Assembly: GCA_020137815.1 (NCBI GenBank)
Contig: CM035362.1
Location: 3,060,391-3,124,390, forward strand
Length of the DNA stretch: 64,000 nucleotides
DNA from: Hormiphora californensis
Lineage: Eukaryota; Ctenophora; Tentaculata; Cydippida; Pleurobrachiidae
Direction: 5' to 3'
This document shows positions 11,561 through 29,400 of this stretch, piece after piece. Made by a program: the position numbers and the translations under genes. Numbering within the stretch: position 1 is the stretch's first letter; the number at the start of each line of letters is the position of its first letter. The notes beneath the pieces are model-generated. The model was not told the origin of the DNA and did not search any database. It saw nothing but the letters and a program-made list of their open reading frames with translations.

Positions 11561-11939
11561 AGTCAGTGAAGAACAACTGTTACGATTAGAGGGCGGAGTG
11601 TTATCAAGACGATTTGTGCGAGATGGTATCCATACAGGACAGGTTTAGGTGTGACCTGCAGATTCCAATTTTGAATGAAAGGATCCGTGACCTGAGTGAA
11701 AAAGTGTGAAGAGATAATGAGTGAATTAAAGTGATGATGTATACCTTTCTGTGATTTTTCCTGCATACAATCAACTTGTTTTGAAATTTTATCGATAAAA
11801 AAGGGGTCAGTAATCAATCAATGGACTTTTGCTCGACCCTTTCTTACCGTGCCTCGGTGGATCTGCCCTCGTCCCTCTCCGATCGGCCAGCGTTAAAATC
11901 TGGGTGTTTGCCGTTTGGAGTGTCAGCACTCACGGTTTT

Positions 11940-12000
11940 TTAGGGTTAGGGCTAAAGTGGGGTTAGGGTTAGGGTTGGGGTTTGGGTTGGGTTAGGCCTT
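11940..12000 (+). repeat. interstitial TTAGGG-like tract
   Basis: Roughly ten degenerate hexamers, including 'ggggttagggttagggtt'. TTAGGG is the usual animal telomere unit. The tract is short and imperfect, so it may be a relic of end-joining or just a G/T-rich simple repeat. Confidence 0.5.
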
Positions 12001-12241
12001 GAAATGTCCTATCAGATAAACTTTTGATTAGCCAAAACGGTCGAGTGGTTTGGCGGTTAGAGCCATTTTAGTGCAGAGTACTTTTTTGGCAGCGCCAGAT
12101 CGTAACGGCGCCCTTTACCAGACACTAACTAGTCATCAATAGCCACGTTATTTTAAATGTAACATACAAACAGCGACATTCTACATCTTCTCATACAACT
12201 GTGCAACAGCACCAAAACCTCCAACTACACATGGCCAATAG

Positions 12242-12350
12242 CAGGAACCGACCGACACAAGTAAACAACCAATCAGAACTCGTTATTTAGGTCACGTGAC
12301 TGATTATCAGCCAATCAGGGACCAGTATTTCCTGATTCGGTCGGTTCCTG
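12242..12350. mobile_element. MITE copy 2 (CAGGAACCGACCGA family)
   Basis: 109 bp, 'caggaaccgaccga' to 'tcggtcggttcctg', with internal 'ttatttaggtcacgtgac' and 'agccaatcagggaccag'. Non-coding. Confidence 0.9.
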
Positions 12351-12464
12351 GCCAATAGTTAACAGCACTAAAACGTCCAACTGCAGGCCACATTTAGTCC
12401 CTTTTCGCCGCCAAACCATTGCTATCAACTACGTCTACTGCAGGAACATTTGGTATTGTACAGT

Positions 12465-12532
12465 ATTGTGACAAGTGAAAACAAGTTTTTTACACAATTT
12501 TGTGTAAAAAACTTGTTTTCACTTGTCACAAT
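12465..12532. repeat. 68-bp perfect or near-perfect hairpin
   Basis: 'attgtgacaagtgaaaacaa' is mirrored by 'ttgttttcacttgtcacaat' around an 'acacaattttgtgt' centre. Arms are about 33 bp. Probably a mini-foldback element. Confidence 0.85.
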
Positions 12533-12623
12533 AGTTAAGCTCTCCGCATCCCCGGATCGAGCACTCTACCAGGATACTAACTTCTACATCTAGCTAGGTA
12601 TTGTACAGTACAATTTGTACTCG

Positions 12624-14833
12624 TTACATCACAGTCACCTGTTCTGCTCCCGCGGGGCGGGGTTCCTCGGGGCCGGACACCGTTCCCCCTTGACATTTTC
12701 CCACGATCTTGTTAAAGACTGCCTTGTACAAATCCGAGTGGAAGATTGGGTTGAGACAGCTGTTTAGGGGTAGGATGGAGATGGCTGTGACCTCGTACCA
12801 GGTTGAGGAAACAAGCTTCTTGGTAAAAGGTTGTATAACCATGATTCCCACGACAAACAACCACGTGAACAATTTAACCCCAACAATCAGCACCACCTTG
12901 CCACCTGTACTGCTTGCCGTGGAGGGACCGTTCCGAGCGGGTGCTGCAGAAGTTATGACCTCTCTGACAATGACAAAGTAGGAGACACTTATGGTGAGGA
13001 GGATGCCACATAATATGGCAATGTAGGCCAGTTTGTAGGTCCTCATGGCGTGTGAGTTACTGTTGAACATGTCAGGGACACAGACCGGCGACCAATTATA
13101 GATTGACAGATCTTGATAGTCGAACATTTCAGGGGGTGTTTGTCGTGTCTCGGAGTTCTTCTAGTTGAGAGTAAAGGTTGGTGCTCCCGGTTCCCACCAG
13201 GTTATCGTGAAGGATTGCGATGTGGTCCAGGCCAGAGGAGTTTTTAACGAAGGGATTCTGTCGAAGTTTAAAACTGGATCGGAAGACAGCCCTTAGATCG
13301 GGAATCCTGAGTAGGGGCAAGATCGCGATAACTAGATTCAGAATCAACAGGAGGAATGATATCAGATAGATAATGCGGGGCCTAATGCCCTCCCCGAACC
13401 CCCGAACGCACTTGTAGGCCCGTGTAACGCTCATCAGGAGGAACAGTTAGGAGAGACCCATGACTAGAAGCGCTAAACAAGAATCCCATGGCTTGACAGA
13501 GAGGCCCATTCCTCCACGCCATGTCGGATTTACAGTAGTCACCTCGGTAACGAAATCAGCCCCCAGAAGGATCACTAAGTAGACCCCCGTGGCCATATCA
13601 TGGAGAATCAACTTGATCTGTAGGAAGCGATCCTAGTCTGAGGTGTCTGTCCTGACCGGAACTGTAATTCTGAGTCGTCAGATTGTAGATATTCGCCCCA
13701 AAAATCACCACAATCATCCCCAGAGAGGCGGCGATGAGAACCGAAGAGCGTACAATCCGTTCATCGCTCGAGAAATGCTCCTCGGGAACAGTTATTGCAT
13801 TCGTCAGCGCCACTTTCGCAGTCCTTGTAGTTATCGCAGACACGCCGCTCATCCACCCACGTGACTAGATCCTCGTTGCAATAAAACCTTCCTGGACACC
13901 TCAACTCGTCACTCCGTTCTGGGCAATCGTAATCCCCATCACAAACATCTCCAACTTTGACTTCACTCATACCGTTGGCGCAGAGGAAGGCTATTTTGAG
14001 CATAGGAAAGGAACGGGGATAGACTACATGATCACAAAAATTTTTCCCAACCAGTTCCTTATCACACTCGTCAGTGCATGGTTGATCCCACTTGATTTCA
14101 CCAAACTTGTTCCTCTTCAGCGTTCCTCTGTCCAAGTTTAACAGTAGAGAGACACACTGGATATGTGGAGAATCTGTCGCTTTTGTAATCGGGAGACAGC
14201 TGTCACATGTAACTGACCCCTCGTCTATTATATCACGAGAGAGATGTCTACAGAACGGTTCAACTGGTACTGTCACTGTGAAGTTGTATGCCGGATGTAA
14301 CTTTTTCTTGTACCACTGAGGTGTCACGCTACATTGGACAGCTGTGGCACCCTCACAGGCCGCCTCGTCCTCTCCATTTGGACAATCCGGGACTCCGTCA
14401 CAGACATGACCCAAGGTGACACAACCCGTCCCATTTCTACAGTAGAGGACTTTAGATTCCTTGCAATCACACTCGTCCTGAAGGCACTCGGAGACACCAC
14501 TACATTTTTTCCAAGTGGGATTCTGCACTTCCAATCCGTCTCCGTCATACAATGGCTCTGGGCGGATGGGGTTGTTGCGTTCAGACAGGTGGGATAGTGT
14601 AGCGGAGAAAATGAACAGATCATCGGCTCTGGTCTTGTTAGGTTTTGGCGGTTAGTTATGTTCCTTTTTGGGTCCGTTACCGCGGGCGGGATGAATCGCA
14701 TAACATTTAGTGGTATGATGGAACAACGCTTCTGAGACAGAAACTCTGGTATTGTCCGTTGAGAAAGGTGATAATCGAAGATGTTACTACAAGTTACCAC
14801 GGTAACCATGGCAGCGGCCAGGAGACACACCAT
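12624..14833 (-). pseudogene. GRL101-like LDLa-containing rhodopsin-class GPCR with multiple frame breaks
   Basis: Intronless G-protein-coupled receptor reading frame, N to C from 14833 to 12624. Segments: a signal-like start (MVCLLAAAMVTVVTCSN); an ectodomain with LDLa-type cysteine modules ('GHVCDGVPDCPNGEDEAAC', 'GDVCDGDYDCPERSDELRC', 'RRVCDNYKDCESGADEC'); helix 1 near 13700; helix 2 ('LILHDMATGVYLVILLGAD'); the loop 'RYRGDYCKSDMAWRNGPLC'; helix 3 ending 'MSVTRAYKC'; helix 4; and helices 5-7 ending 'SILPLNSCLNPIFHS', an NPxxY-type end. The loop-helix 3 signature matches GRL101-type LDLa receptors. The segments lie in different frames, with breaks at about 14552-14661, 13795, 13625-13650, 13555, 13445 and 13130 (a C-run). 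Protein-level conservation is good, so this is either a young pseudogene or a consensus full of indels. Confidence 0.8.
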
Positions 14834-15224
14834 TGTGACTGGAAATTCTGGCTGATCGCTACGAACTGGGCAGCGTGCGGTATTTTTATTTGTTCAGTAC
14901 TTTTATAGGGTAAGGAACAAAAGGGCGTAAATACTTTACAGACCTCTTTTTAACCTCGTTAAGAAACTACTACGGTTGGGTGTTGGCGGAATATAAAGGG
15001 AGTTCCATAATAACGCTCAGACGCACAAAAGAACATTTAGTTCCTCCTATTGTACAACCGTTTTCTTGCTCTAGCTCGTAGCGGACAGCGGTATTTAGCC
15101 ATGTGACTGCTTCTTTAGCTGTGCCGGAAATTTATAACTGAAATTTCTATTAATTTTTGGCATAATTTAGGTATATTTTGGAAACGATGGAAGACATGTC
15201 TGGACGTAGCAGAACTTGTTGTTC
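14834..15224. other. gene-free stretch upstream of the GPCR
   Basis: Nothing coding recognised. It presumably includes the promoter of the minus-strand GPCR frame; no clear TATA box was identified. Confidence 0.4.
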
Positions 15225-16195
15225 AGTCAGGGTACAAGGGGGTTAGTTGGGGTACACGGGGGTCAGTTGGGGTACAAGGGGGTCAGTTGGGGTACACGGG
15301 GGTCAGTTGGGGTACAAGGGGGTCAGTTGGGGTACAAGGGGGTTAGTTGGGGTACAAGGGGGTCAGTTGGGGTACAAGGGGGGTCAGTTGGGGTACAAGG
15401 GGGAAAGTTGGGGTACAAGGGGGAAAGTTGGGGCACAAGGGGGAAAGTTGGGGTACAAGGGGGTCAGTTGGGGCACAAGGGGGTCAGTTGGGGTACAAGG
15501 GGGTCAGTTGGGGTACAAGGGGGTTAGTTGGGGTACAAGGGGGTCAGTTGGGGTACAAGGGGGTTAGTTGGGGCACAAGGGGGTCAGTTGGGGTACAAGG
15601 GGGTCAGCTGAGGTACAAGGGGGTCGGTTGGGGTACACGGGGGTCAGTTGGGGTACAAGGGGGTCAGTTGGGGTACAAGGGGGTCAGCTGAGGTACAAGG
15701 GGGTCAGTTGGGGTACAAGGGGGTCAGTTGGGGTACAAGGGGGTCAGTTGTGGCACAAGGGGGTCAGTTGGGGCACAAGGGGGAAAGTTGGGGTACAAGG
15801 GGGTCAGTTGGGGTACAAGGGGGCCAGTTGGGGTACAAGGGGGTCAGTTGGGGTACAAGGGGGTCAGTTGGGGTACAAGGGAGTCAGTTGGGGTACAAGG
15901 GGGTCAGTTGGGGTACAAGGGGGTTAGTTGGGGTACACGGGGGTCAGTTGGGGTACAAGTGGGTCAGTTGGGGTACAAGGGGGTCAGCTGGGGTGCAAGG
16001 GGGTCAGCTGAGGTACAAGGGGGGTCAGTTGGGGTACAAGGGGGTCAGTTGGGGTACAAGGGGGGTCAGTTGGGGTACAAGGGGGTCAGTTGGGGCACAA
16101 GGGGGTCAGTTGGGGTACAGGGGGGAAGTTGGGGTACAAGGGGGTTAGTTGTGGTACACGGGGGTCAGTTGAGGTACAAGGGGGTCAGGGGGTTC
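15225..16195. repeat. 20-bp G-rich minisatellite
   Basis: About 48 copies of the 20-bp unit 'ggtacaagggggtcagttgg', with variants (acaaggggga, cacggggg, gagg). Because 20 is not a multiple of 3, the array is open in all three plus frames and makes spurious long ORFs. Strand asymmetry is strong, with G on the plus strand. Confidence 0.95.
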
Positions 16196-16829
16196 AGCAC
16201 AGTATTATTGGGAAATTGAGATTCACAGCGGGTAGAGTCCCGTTTTGAACAAAGTGCACACCTGGAAAGGAGGGAGATAGAGAGTGAGAGAGATAGAGAG
16301 AATAAACAAGTGAGGTGTGCACCTGTTCTAGTTTAAAACAAATATCAAACGAAATGTCTTTTTTTTCAAAAATCAAGCGTATATCAAGACAGAAATTCTC
16401 AACGCAGATTGCTATGGCGTTCTTCTTCCTGTAGGTACCAATATACATTGTATTTCCAAAACAAATCATCCAAAATCCCATTATTTTCGCTTCCCTCAAA
16501 CCACATAAAACCAAAAAACTCTCTCATTTCATTTCTCTCTCGGGGGGCCGGCTAATTTTGCAAAAATAAATCCATACGCCATATCATATTCAAGCTATAT
16601 CATACACACAAAAAGGGGGTTTATACTTTGTATACACGTGGTGAAATAACTCCTCTCCCGGAAATATAGGGGTTGGGAGATATGTCAATATATATGTTCA
16701 ACACATACTTATCATTCTCACTCTGTGTCAACTCCACACCACCTTCTTTCTCTCTATCTCTCTCTCTCTGTGTGTTCAACACACTACCATCGCACGAGTT
16801 CACTAAGTGTCAGTTCTAACGAGTCCCTT

Positions 16830-22111
<5,282 letters not shown>

Positions 22112-22666
22112 TTAGTTGCTTCCAGTGGACAGGAAGGCGACGATGCACGCCGATGTGACACTCGATCCCAAGTAGTTAGCTCCGGAACTGAAATTCTTCA
22201 GAACGTAGAAAGACAGGATAATAACGAGGAAAAGGAAAAGGGCGTTGTTGTAAAAGATTGAGAAGTGAGTGGCCTCCAGGTCAGCTACTTCGGTCTTCTT
22301 GAAGAGGACCCTGTCATCCTTCTCCTTTTTCACGGTCTTCTTCATATCACTGCTAGCATCAGCAACCTGCTGCATGACCTCGGCGGTAACTCCGGCGTGC
22401 CTCTTTTGGGCAATCTTATGTTTCAGGGAGTATTTCACATTCTTGTACGCCAGGGACATGAGGAAAGTGGAAATAAGGGTAACGATGGCGAACATGATTC
22501 CATAAGTGTCCAGCTCGAGCTGTTGAATCCTCCAGAACAACCAGATGGGAGTGGCGGAGACGAACAGGGCGTTCAGGTGGAACAAGATGGAAGTGCTCCT
22601 GGGGACGCTCTTGGAGAAATCGTTCAGAAGAACCTCCTCCTCTGCTGTAAGCTTTTGGCTGGACAT
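22112..22666 (-). CDS. SSR3: translocon-associated protein subunit gamma (TRAP-gamma)
   Basis: 184-residue ER membrane protein of the TRAP complex, which sits beside Sec61 and assists signal-dependent import of secretory proteins. The sequence begins MSSQKLTAEEEVLLNDFSKS and has four hydrophobic segments at about residues 24-48, 55-75, 130-157 and 163-182, with the charged cytosolic loop 'KKTVKKEKDDRVLFKKTEVA' before the third. Order and length match animal SSR3 (185 residues). It is a single intact exon. Its start codon lies 745 bp from the divergent start of the large gene at 23412, suggesting a shared promoter region. Confidence 0.95.
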   Translation of the reverse strand: MSSQKLTAEEEVLLNDFSKSVPRSTSILFHLNALFVSATPIWLFWRIQQLELDTYGIMFAIVTLISTFLMSLAYKNVKYSLKHKIAQKRHAGVTAEVMQQVADASSDMKKTVKKEKDDRVLFKKTEVADLEATHFSIFYNNALFLFLVIILSFYVLKNFSSGANYLGSSVTSACIVAFLSTGSN

Positions 22667-23411
22667 TCTGACGGTCGTACGGGGTTCTGGTAGATCGAAA
22701 CGGAGTTTGTGAGGATTTTGAAAACACTGAAAGTTTTGGGCGAAAACAGCGTTTTGTGAAACGTGAAAAACGAAATTTTTTTGAAAATTTTAGATCCGCG
22801 CGCGCGTGCGCGCACAACGTTTTGTTGCGTAGTCCAACGTTCTACGCGCGTTACATTATTTACGGCGCCGCGCAGTCACACTCGCGAAAATCGACTCGAA
22901 AATATATTTTTCCTTTCCGTTTCCTGTTTTCATTTTTTTCAAAACCGTTAAAGAAATCGCTGCATGTTTTAAAATAATATAAAATATGCCAAGAAATTCG
23001 TTTCACTGCCAAGTTCTCCCAAATCTCTGTACATATGTCTTATTTGGTGCCGCTGACCCGACGGCCGACCTGAGTGCACTGTAGCACGCTCAGATTAGAA
23101 AGTTTTACTATTTTGAGAATAAAAACGGGGTCTGGCTCTTATCCGATAGACAGCTGTCCATACAAGAGTCAAGACAGTGGACCACTGACAGTGGTGAAGC
23201 TAGGCTCCAAAAATTTGGGCTTGTTTGACTGATTGGCCGTCTGTGTCGTCGTCAAAAAATGTTCACGTGTTGTAGCCAGTACTGCAGACACCAGCTGCAA
23301 CCTAAATGCATCTTGTTACATATTACTCCAGGAAGATACATGCCGCAATACTCACCCACCCCCTCTCGCTTCTCCCTCTCCCTTTGTTGCTTGTGTGTAT
23401 GTTTGTGTGAT
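22667..23411. promoter_or_regulatory. divergent intergenic region between SSR3 and the large plus-strand gene
   Basis: Only about 745 bp separates two start codons on opposite strands. It contains a CpG-rich core at 22795-22875 ('cgcgcgcgtgcgcgcac') in otherwise AT-rich DNA, and a 'tctggcgcc'-type repeat remnant at 23043-23140. No TATA box stands out. The reading frame of the large gene stays open upstream to 23259, but ATG 23412 starts a more protein-like segment. Confidence 0.4.
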
Positions 23412-26400
23412 ATGGCATCTCAACATGTATGGAACCCCTATTGGCACAACTACCCCAAAGTTTCCAATCAGCGCTACACTAAATCCGTCACTTTTGATCC
23501 GGTTCCTAATTCTGCTTCTCCTGCTGCGAGATCCACTCCAGGGAAGCCAAGGATGTCCAAGATCCCCGTGAGGAAATCAGCTCTAAAGAAAAGCGCTTCC
23601 TTTTGTGGACCTATTCCGCCAAAAAAGGTGGAAGAAACGCCAACACCGAAGGATCCGCGGAAGCGAAGATCACAAGTGCTTCATTCACCAAGCCGGAATC
23701 TTCGTCCAAAAACTCTATTCCCCGGGATTAAGACGTCACCGAGGAAGATATCCCTTTGCACCGCGACACCTAATCTCCGTAAATCGAAATCAATGCCGGT
23801 GATTAATGAAGTCTCACGTCGTGGTGATAACGTTCTGAAGCGTTCAAGTTGCTCTAAATCTCGGGAAAGTATTCAGAACCTTGATTGCTGTGCCCACAAT
23901 GTGTGTTGTGCAGCTCACAAGAACCCCAAGTGTACCCGGTACATGAGTCAAACACGATCATCATCAGCAAAAGTGGCGAGAGTGGTAAAGGAACCTCGAT
24001 CAAGAAGTAGAATCTCACAAATTCCCCGACGAACAATATCCAGTGAGACGCTAAGCTCCATGTCACAATGCTCGGTCGGGGGTAGGAGAGCAACAACAAG
24101 CCCTGATGGGAGTGATACAAACTACTTCCGGATAAATATCAGTGGAAATGAAGGGCAGAATCAGTGGACGACTAAACAACAGGTATCACCTGCTTCTGTT
24201 GCTGTGTATGACAATTACAAAGCGGCTGGGTATCCTGTCTACGAAGCGACACCAGTTGATGATCATGTTTACACAGTACAGAGTCGTGATAAACAGGAGT
24301 ATTCTTCAGCCAATACCAAATGGAATAACAATGATATGCAACAGAACCTTGTTGGGGATGCTGGCACATTCCCGATAACCCTCCCTCCAGTTGTAACATC
24401 AGAAGGTTCAGAACAAGAACACATCAAACAACATAACGATCAGGCAGCAGCAGATGTTTCAACTTGTGGTGATTGCCGGCAGTCAGTCAATTGCCAACTC
24501 CACAACCCATACGCCTGTCATCCATACCGAATCCAGCTGACAGAGGACATGATAAAGGCACTCGGGCAGAAGATGAGCGAAACTGTTGGTCACCATGCCA
24601 AGGAAAGGGAACATAGCAGAGGAGGAGATTGTAGAGAACAAAGCAGTTCTAGAAGAGGAGATTATTCTACCACAGAAAAGAAAAGGGAGCAGAGCAGTTC
24701 TAGAAGAGGAGATTATACTTCCAATGGTCACCATGGTGACCAGGAAACCACTCAATATCATAGAAGTTGGAAGGAACGAAACGCTGCTGATGTGCATCAC
24801 CGTGGACGTTCTGTGTCTTCTAAAGAAAGCCGTACAGGATTTGTGAGTTACGATCAACAGCACTATCAAACAAATCAGCAAGCTGGAATAGATTATGATA
24901 ACTCCACTGATCAACCAGACTATAGCGTTGGTGATATGTATAGAGCTGCTGGGTACCAACACCAATCATCTCATACCGTGGGTGGTGGAACCTCAGTGGG
25001 TAATCTGCCAGAACAACCCGGATCTGAGTATCATCATTTTAGTGGTTCGAGTTACTACAATTCGTATAGTCATCAACAGGAAAGGTACTCAACATGTCCT
25101 CAAGACGCAATCAAACAACTTTCAGAGGATCAAGATGGAAGTCACAATAGGAACTTGGGTCGTAAGGAAATTGGAAACTCTCAAATTGAGGAGCATTCAA
25201 AACCAACTCATCACAGTAGTATTATTGATCAGCCGCAAGATCATAGCTATGACGCTGTCAACTCACATGACTATAGATATAGCGCCGCTCCCTCGCAAGA
25301 CCATAGCTATAGCGCCGTTCACTCCCAAGACCATAGCTATAACGCCGCTCCCTCGCAAGACTATAGCTATAATGACGCCATCAACTCCCAAGACGTCCAA
25401 TCCGGCATGAAACCCCGTGAAACATTTCCTTCGACTAACACGGAAACAACGTACTGTGAAGACTGTACCTTGTCGACCAGTCTCCACCGACAGCCCTCCA
25501 CCACCATGGAGCGACCTGAGTCGGTGCAACGGATGGTCCAGGATTTAGGAGCCAGTTTGGGCAGATCACTAGGCACTGTTGCAGGACAGGGCACTCCTCA
25601 CTGGTATACCTTCACAGCTGACACTGTTAAACATGCCCCCAGCTATAATTCACAGGGTATAATACCAGAGCTGCAGCAGGGGTCAAACACAACTTCCTCT
25701 TACTCGACAAAAAGTACCTCTGATAGGACTCAGAAGAAGAGAACGTCTAGTACTGTATCTGATACAAACAAGACGGCCCAAACTGAATCTACAAATAATA
25801 CGACTACAACAGTCCAAACCAAATCTACAGATAACACAAGAACAAGAACATCCCAGACCCAATCTACAGACAACACAAGAACAAGAACAGCTCATACCCA
25901 ATCTACTGACAATAAGACGAGAACAAGGGCTACTTCAACGACATCCATCAAGACAAAATCAGCCTCCACAAGTCCGACTGTGCCAGAAGAATCCGGGAAG
26001 ACTCTTCTTTCTTCCACAGCCTCTCTGACTGCTGATACGGACGATTTACTGACGCGACAGTTGACTAAACGTAGCACGTCTACTGAGAAACAGTCAAACA
26101 GCCGTATCAGTAAAAGGAGTGAAAAGCAAAGCTCCATTTGGAGTGAAAAGAACAGCTCCAATTGGAGTGAAAAGGACAACTCAAAATGGAGTGAAAAGGA
26201 CAACTCAAAATGGAGTGGAAAGGACAACTCAAAATGGAGTGAAAAGGACAACTCAAAATGGAGTGAAAAGGACAACTCAAAATGGAGTGAAAAGGACAGC
26301 ACTGATGAGTTGATAACACGCCACCTCTCTAAACACAGCCCATCTAAGTCACAGAGTTCGTTACCCCAGCAACCATCTCAGTCACAGAGCTCGTTACCCC

Positions 26401-29400
26401 AGCAACCATCTCAGAGCTCATTACCCCAGCAACAAAGCCTGTGTTGTGGGGAGGACCACGGACCCCGTAGTTGGTGCTCAGTGCAAACCACTGATAAAAC
26501 TAAACCATCCAGTACTACAAGGTTGTCACAACCATCCAGTAATACAAGGTTGTCACAACCATCATCCGCCAGCGGAACTTCCTCCTCATCCCTGTCGAAA
26601 ACATCAAAAACAACATCTAGCAGCTCTGGAAAAACATCTAGCAGCTCTTCAACTAGCACGGCTACCACGCCTGATAGCAGTAGCAAAGCCCCCTCAAGTA
26701 GTAAGGGCCCCTCAAGTAGCAAAGCACCCTCTCGGTCAACTAGTCGGAGGTCAGTGGAAGATGAGATTAATGATGCTGTGATCCAGTCTCTAAGACAGAT
26801 AACAGAGCAGTCTTTCTCTACGTCGAGCAAGACATCAGAGAAGGAGAGGATGATGCTAACATCAAAATCGGGCGAGAAAAATCTACAGCCGTTACCCCGG
26901 CAACACCCGTTACCCCAGCAACAACCGTTACCCCAGCAACAACCATTACCTCAGCAACAACCGTTACCCCAGCAACAACCGTTACCACAGCAACAACCGT
27001 TACCACAGCAACAACCGTTACCACAGCAACAACCGTTACCTCAGCAACAACCGTTACCTCAGCAACAACCGTTACCTCAGCAACAACCGTTACCCCAGCA
27101 ACAACCGTTATCCCAGCAACAACCGTTACCCCAGCAACAACCGTTACCACATCAACAACCTTTACCACATCAACAACCGTTACCTCAGCAACAACCACAG
27201 CAACCATCCCAAATGCTTTTTCAGCAAATGCAGCAGCCGCCAATATGTCCTCCACAGTTCATGTCTACTCAGCAGTTCTGGGAGTACAACCACTGGTACC
27301 AACAGTGGATTTTGTCACAACAACAGCTGCAGCATCATCAAAATCAGATAAATCCACAATTTTATCAAAACCAACATCAACCTCAAATGAAATCCCAGAC
27401 TGATTCCATTCCACACCAACCTCAAATGGGATCCCAGACGGATCCCAATCCACACCAACCTCAAATAGACTCCCAGACGGATCCCAATCCACGGGATAAT
27501 AAAAAGTCTCAGAGATCTACGACCCCTAACTACCCTCCTCCTCCTCCAACTAAAAGGTCGACAACACCTATACTTCCACCTCCCTCCAAAGAAACTGAGC
27601 CTTCTGTTGCAGTAGCATCATACAAATCTCCTGTCCAATCAGGAACCATTTCAACCTCCAGAAAAGTGTCTACTGAAAAAAGCTCTAAATCCAAGTCAGC
27701 TGAGATCCCGGCCGGGTTTGCTAACAAGAACGGTTGTTTAAAACGAAGCTCATCACAATCTTGGAAAGATAAATCCAGCTCTAAACAAGACATCTCCGCA
27801 CGTGGAAGCAACATAACTGCCACGTGTCCGATGTGTATAATCCCCAGTTCTGCTGCAGAGGGAGAGATCAGATATTGTCCACAATGTATACCATCACCCA
27901 AGCAACATGCCGCTCAAAAACCTGAATCACCTGCTCCTTCATCAACATCTTCATCATTGTCTCCGTCGGAAGTAACTTCCTCTTCCACGACCTCCTCCTC
28001 CTCTTCTGGGGTCAAATCTGGAAGAAGATCATCAGTTTCTGAGATTGTCGAGGAGTTTGAAAATCTGTCCGAGGTAACAAAGAAGGGCAGTTTTGGTTGT
28101 TTTGATATTTGAATACCTTACTCTCGTTAATTAAGCTCGCATATTTCAAGAAACTTTTAAATAAGAAACTTTTTTTCTAGGAAACTACAGGTGTAAGCAA
28201 TCCAAAAACAAAAAGAATTTCTCCTTTATCAAGAAACTAAACAAGTTAGGGGTGTTCTATTTTGTTGTGGTGTCTCTGAATTGTGTGATTTACATTTGAA
28301 AAGTTTCTTATAAAAAAGTTTCTTACTAAAGCGTTTCTTAAAAAACGAGAGTAAGGTATATTTCGATCCCTTAAAAATTAAACTCCAATTTTTCCTTTCA
28401 CAGCGGTTCAAGAATCTGAGCACAAGGCGTCCTGGAAGGAGGTCAGTTTCACCATTCACCCGCTCCACTTCAGCTGCTTCCTCTACACGCACTGATTCAG
28501 ATGTTATGCGTTCCATTGGGAGCTTGAAGGAGGCAATAGGCAACTCGTGCTCCAGGTTAGTAGTGATAAGTGGGAGCTGTATTGACTGCTATACAGGAAC
28601 CGACCGAAACAAGTAAACAACCAATCAGAACTCGTTATTTAGATCACGTGACTGGTTATCAGCCAATCAGGGACCAGTATTTCCTGATTCGGTCGGTTCC
28701 TGCTGCTGAACATCTTAACCCTTTGAGGACCATAACGATTGGCCGAACAGAATTTTCTAATTTTTTGTGGAGAAGGTCAGGAGAATAGTCTAAGATTATA
28801 CGAAAAGGGTTTACTGAAATCGGGTTTTTACTTTTTGTGTTATGACATGGGTCATATATGACCCAGTGGTACTTATATGGTACAAAAAGGTTAGAGACGT
28901 CCTGTGTGAGCTATACTGTTATCAGGGACATAAAAACCGGCTCATTGGTGTACTAGAGGCATGACTAAACTGTTACAACCGGAATATTACGTCTCAGACG
29001 GTTTTTTACCTGATTTGGGTCATATATGACCCAGTGGGCCGTTTGGGAAAATTTCAATGATATTGCCGAAAACTAATGAGTTTCGCTATTTCAACACAAA
29101 ATAAGCATTTGAAAGTTATTAATATGCTATATAATGATTGTTTAACCATTCAAATTAGATATTATGGGAATATTTACTAGATTTGGGTCATATATGACCC
29201 AGTGGGTCGTATAGGAAAAAATCATACTTCGAATTCAAAAACTCAAATTTCAATCCTTATTTGATGTACAACCAATTACTCGTATCAATACAAATCCAAT
29301 CAATAATAGTCCAATCATTCTAACTGATGGTGATGATAAAAACAGTTTCGCTTTTGAGTCAGACAGAACCCCTCCCTTTACAACCACTAGCCGAACAACC

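Larger units (their letters stand above)
11561..12623. other. intergenic region with telomere-like repeats, a MITE and a hairpin
   Basis: No coding exon was recognised. It contains TTAGGG-like degenerate repeats (11940-12000), a decayed 'ggcgcc' repeat (about 12090), MITE copy 2 (12242-12350) and a 68-bp hairpin (12465-12532). Confidence 0.6.

Noticed and set aside
15216-16219. Collagen-like Gly-rich repeat proteins (GYKGVSWGTRGSVGVQGG)
   Set aside because: The 20-bp minisatellite is open in all three frames, which is expected for a stop-free unit; there is no start context, signal peptide or splice support.
16194-16514. 106-residue minus-strand frame next to the Arf stop
   Set aside because: Ser/Leu low complexity and AT-rich; likely Arf 3' flank.
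26818-27255. Minus-strand Val-rich frame (VTVVAEVTVVAG repeats)
   Set aside because: Antisense shadow of the (LPQQQP)n coding repeat.
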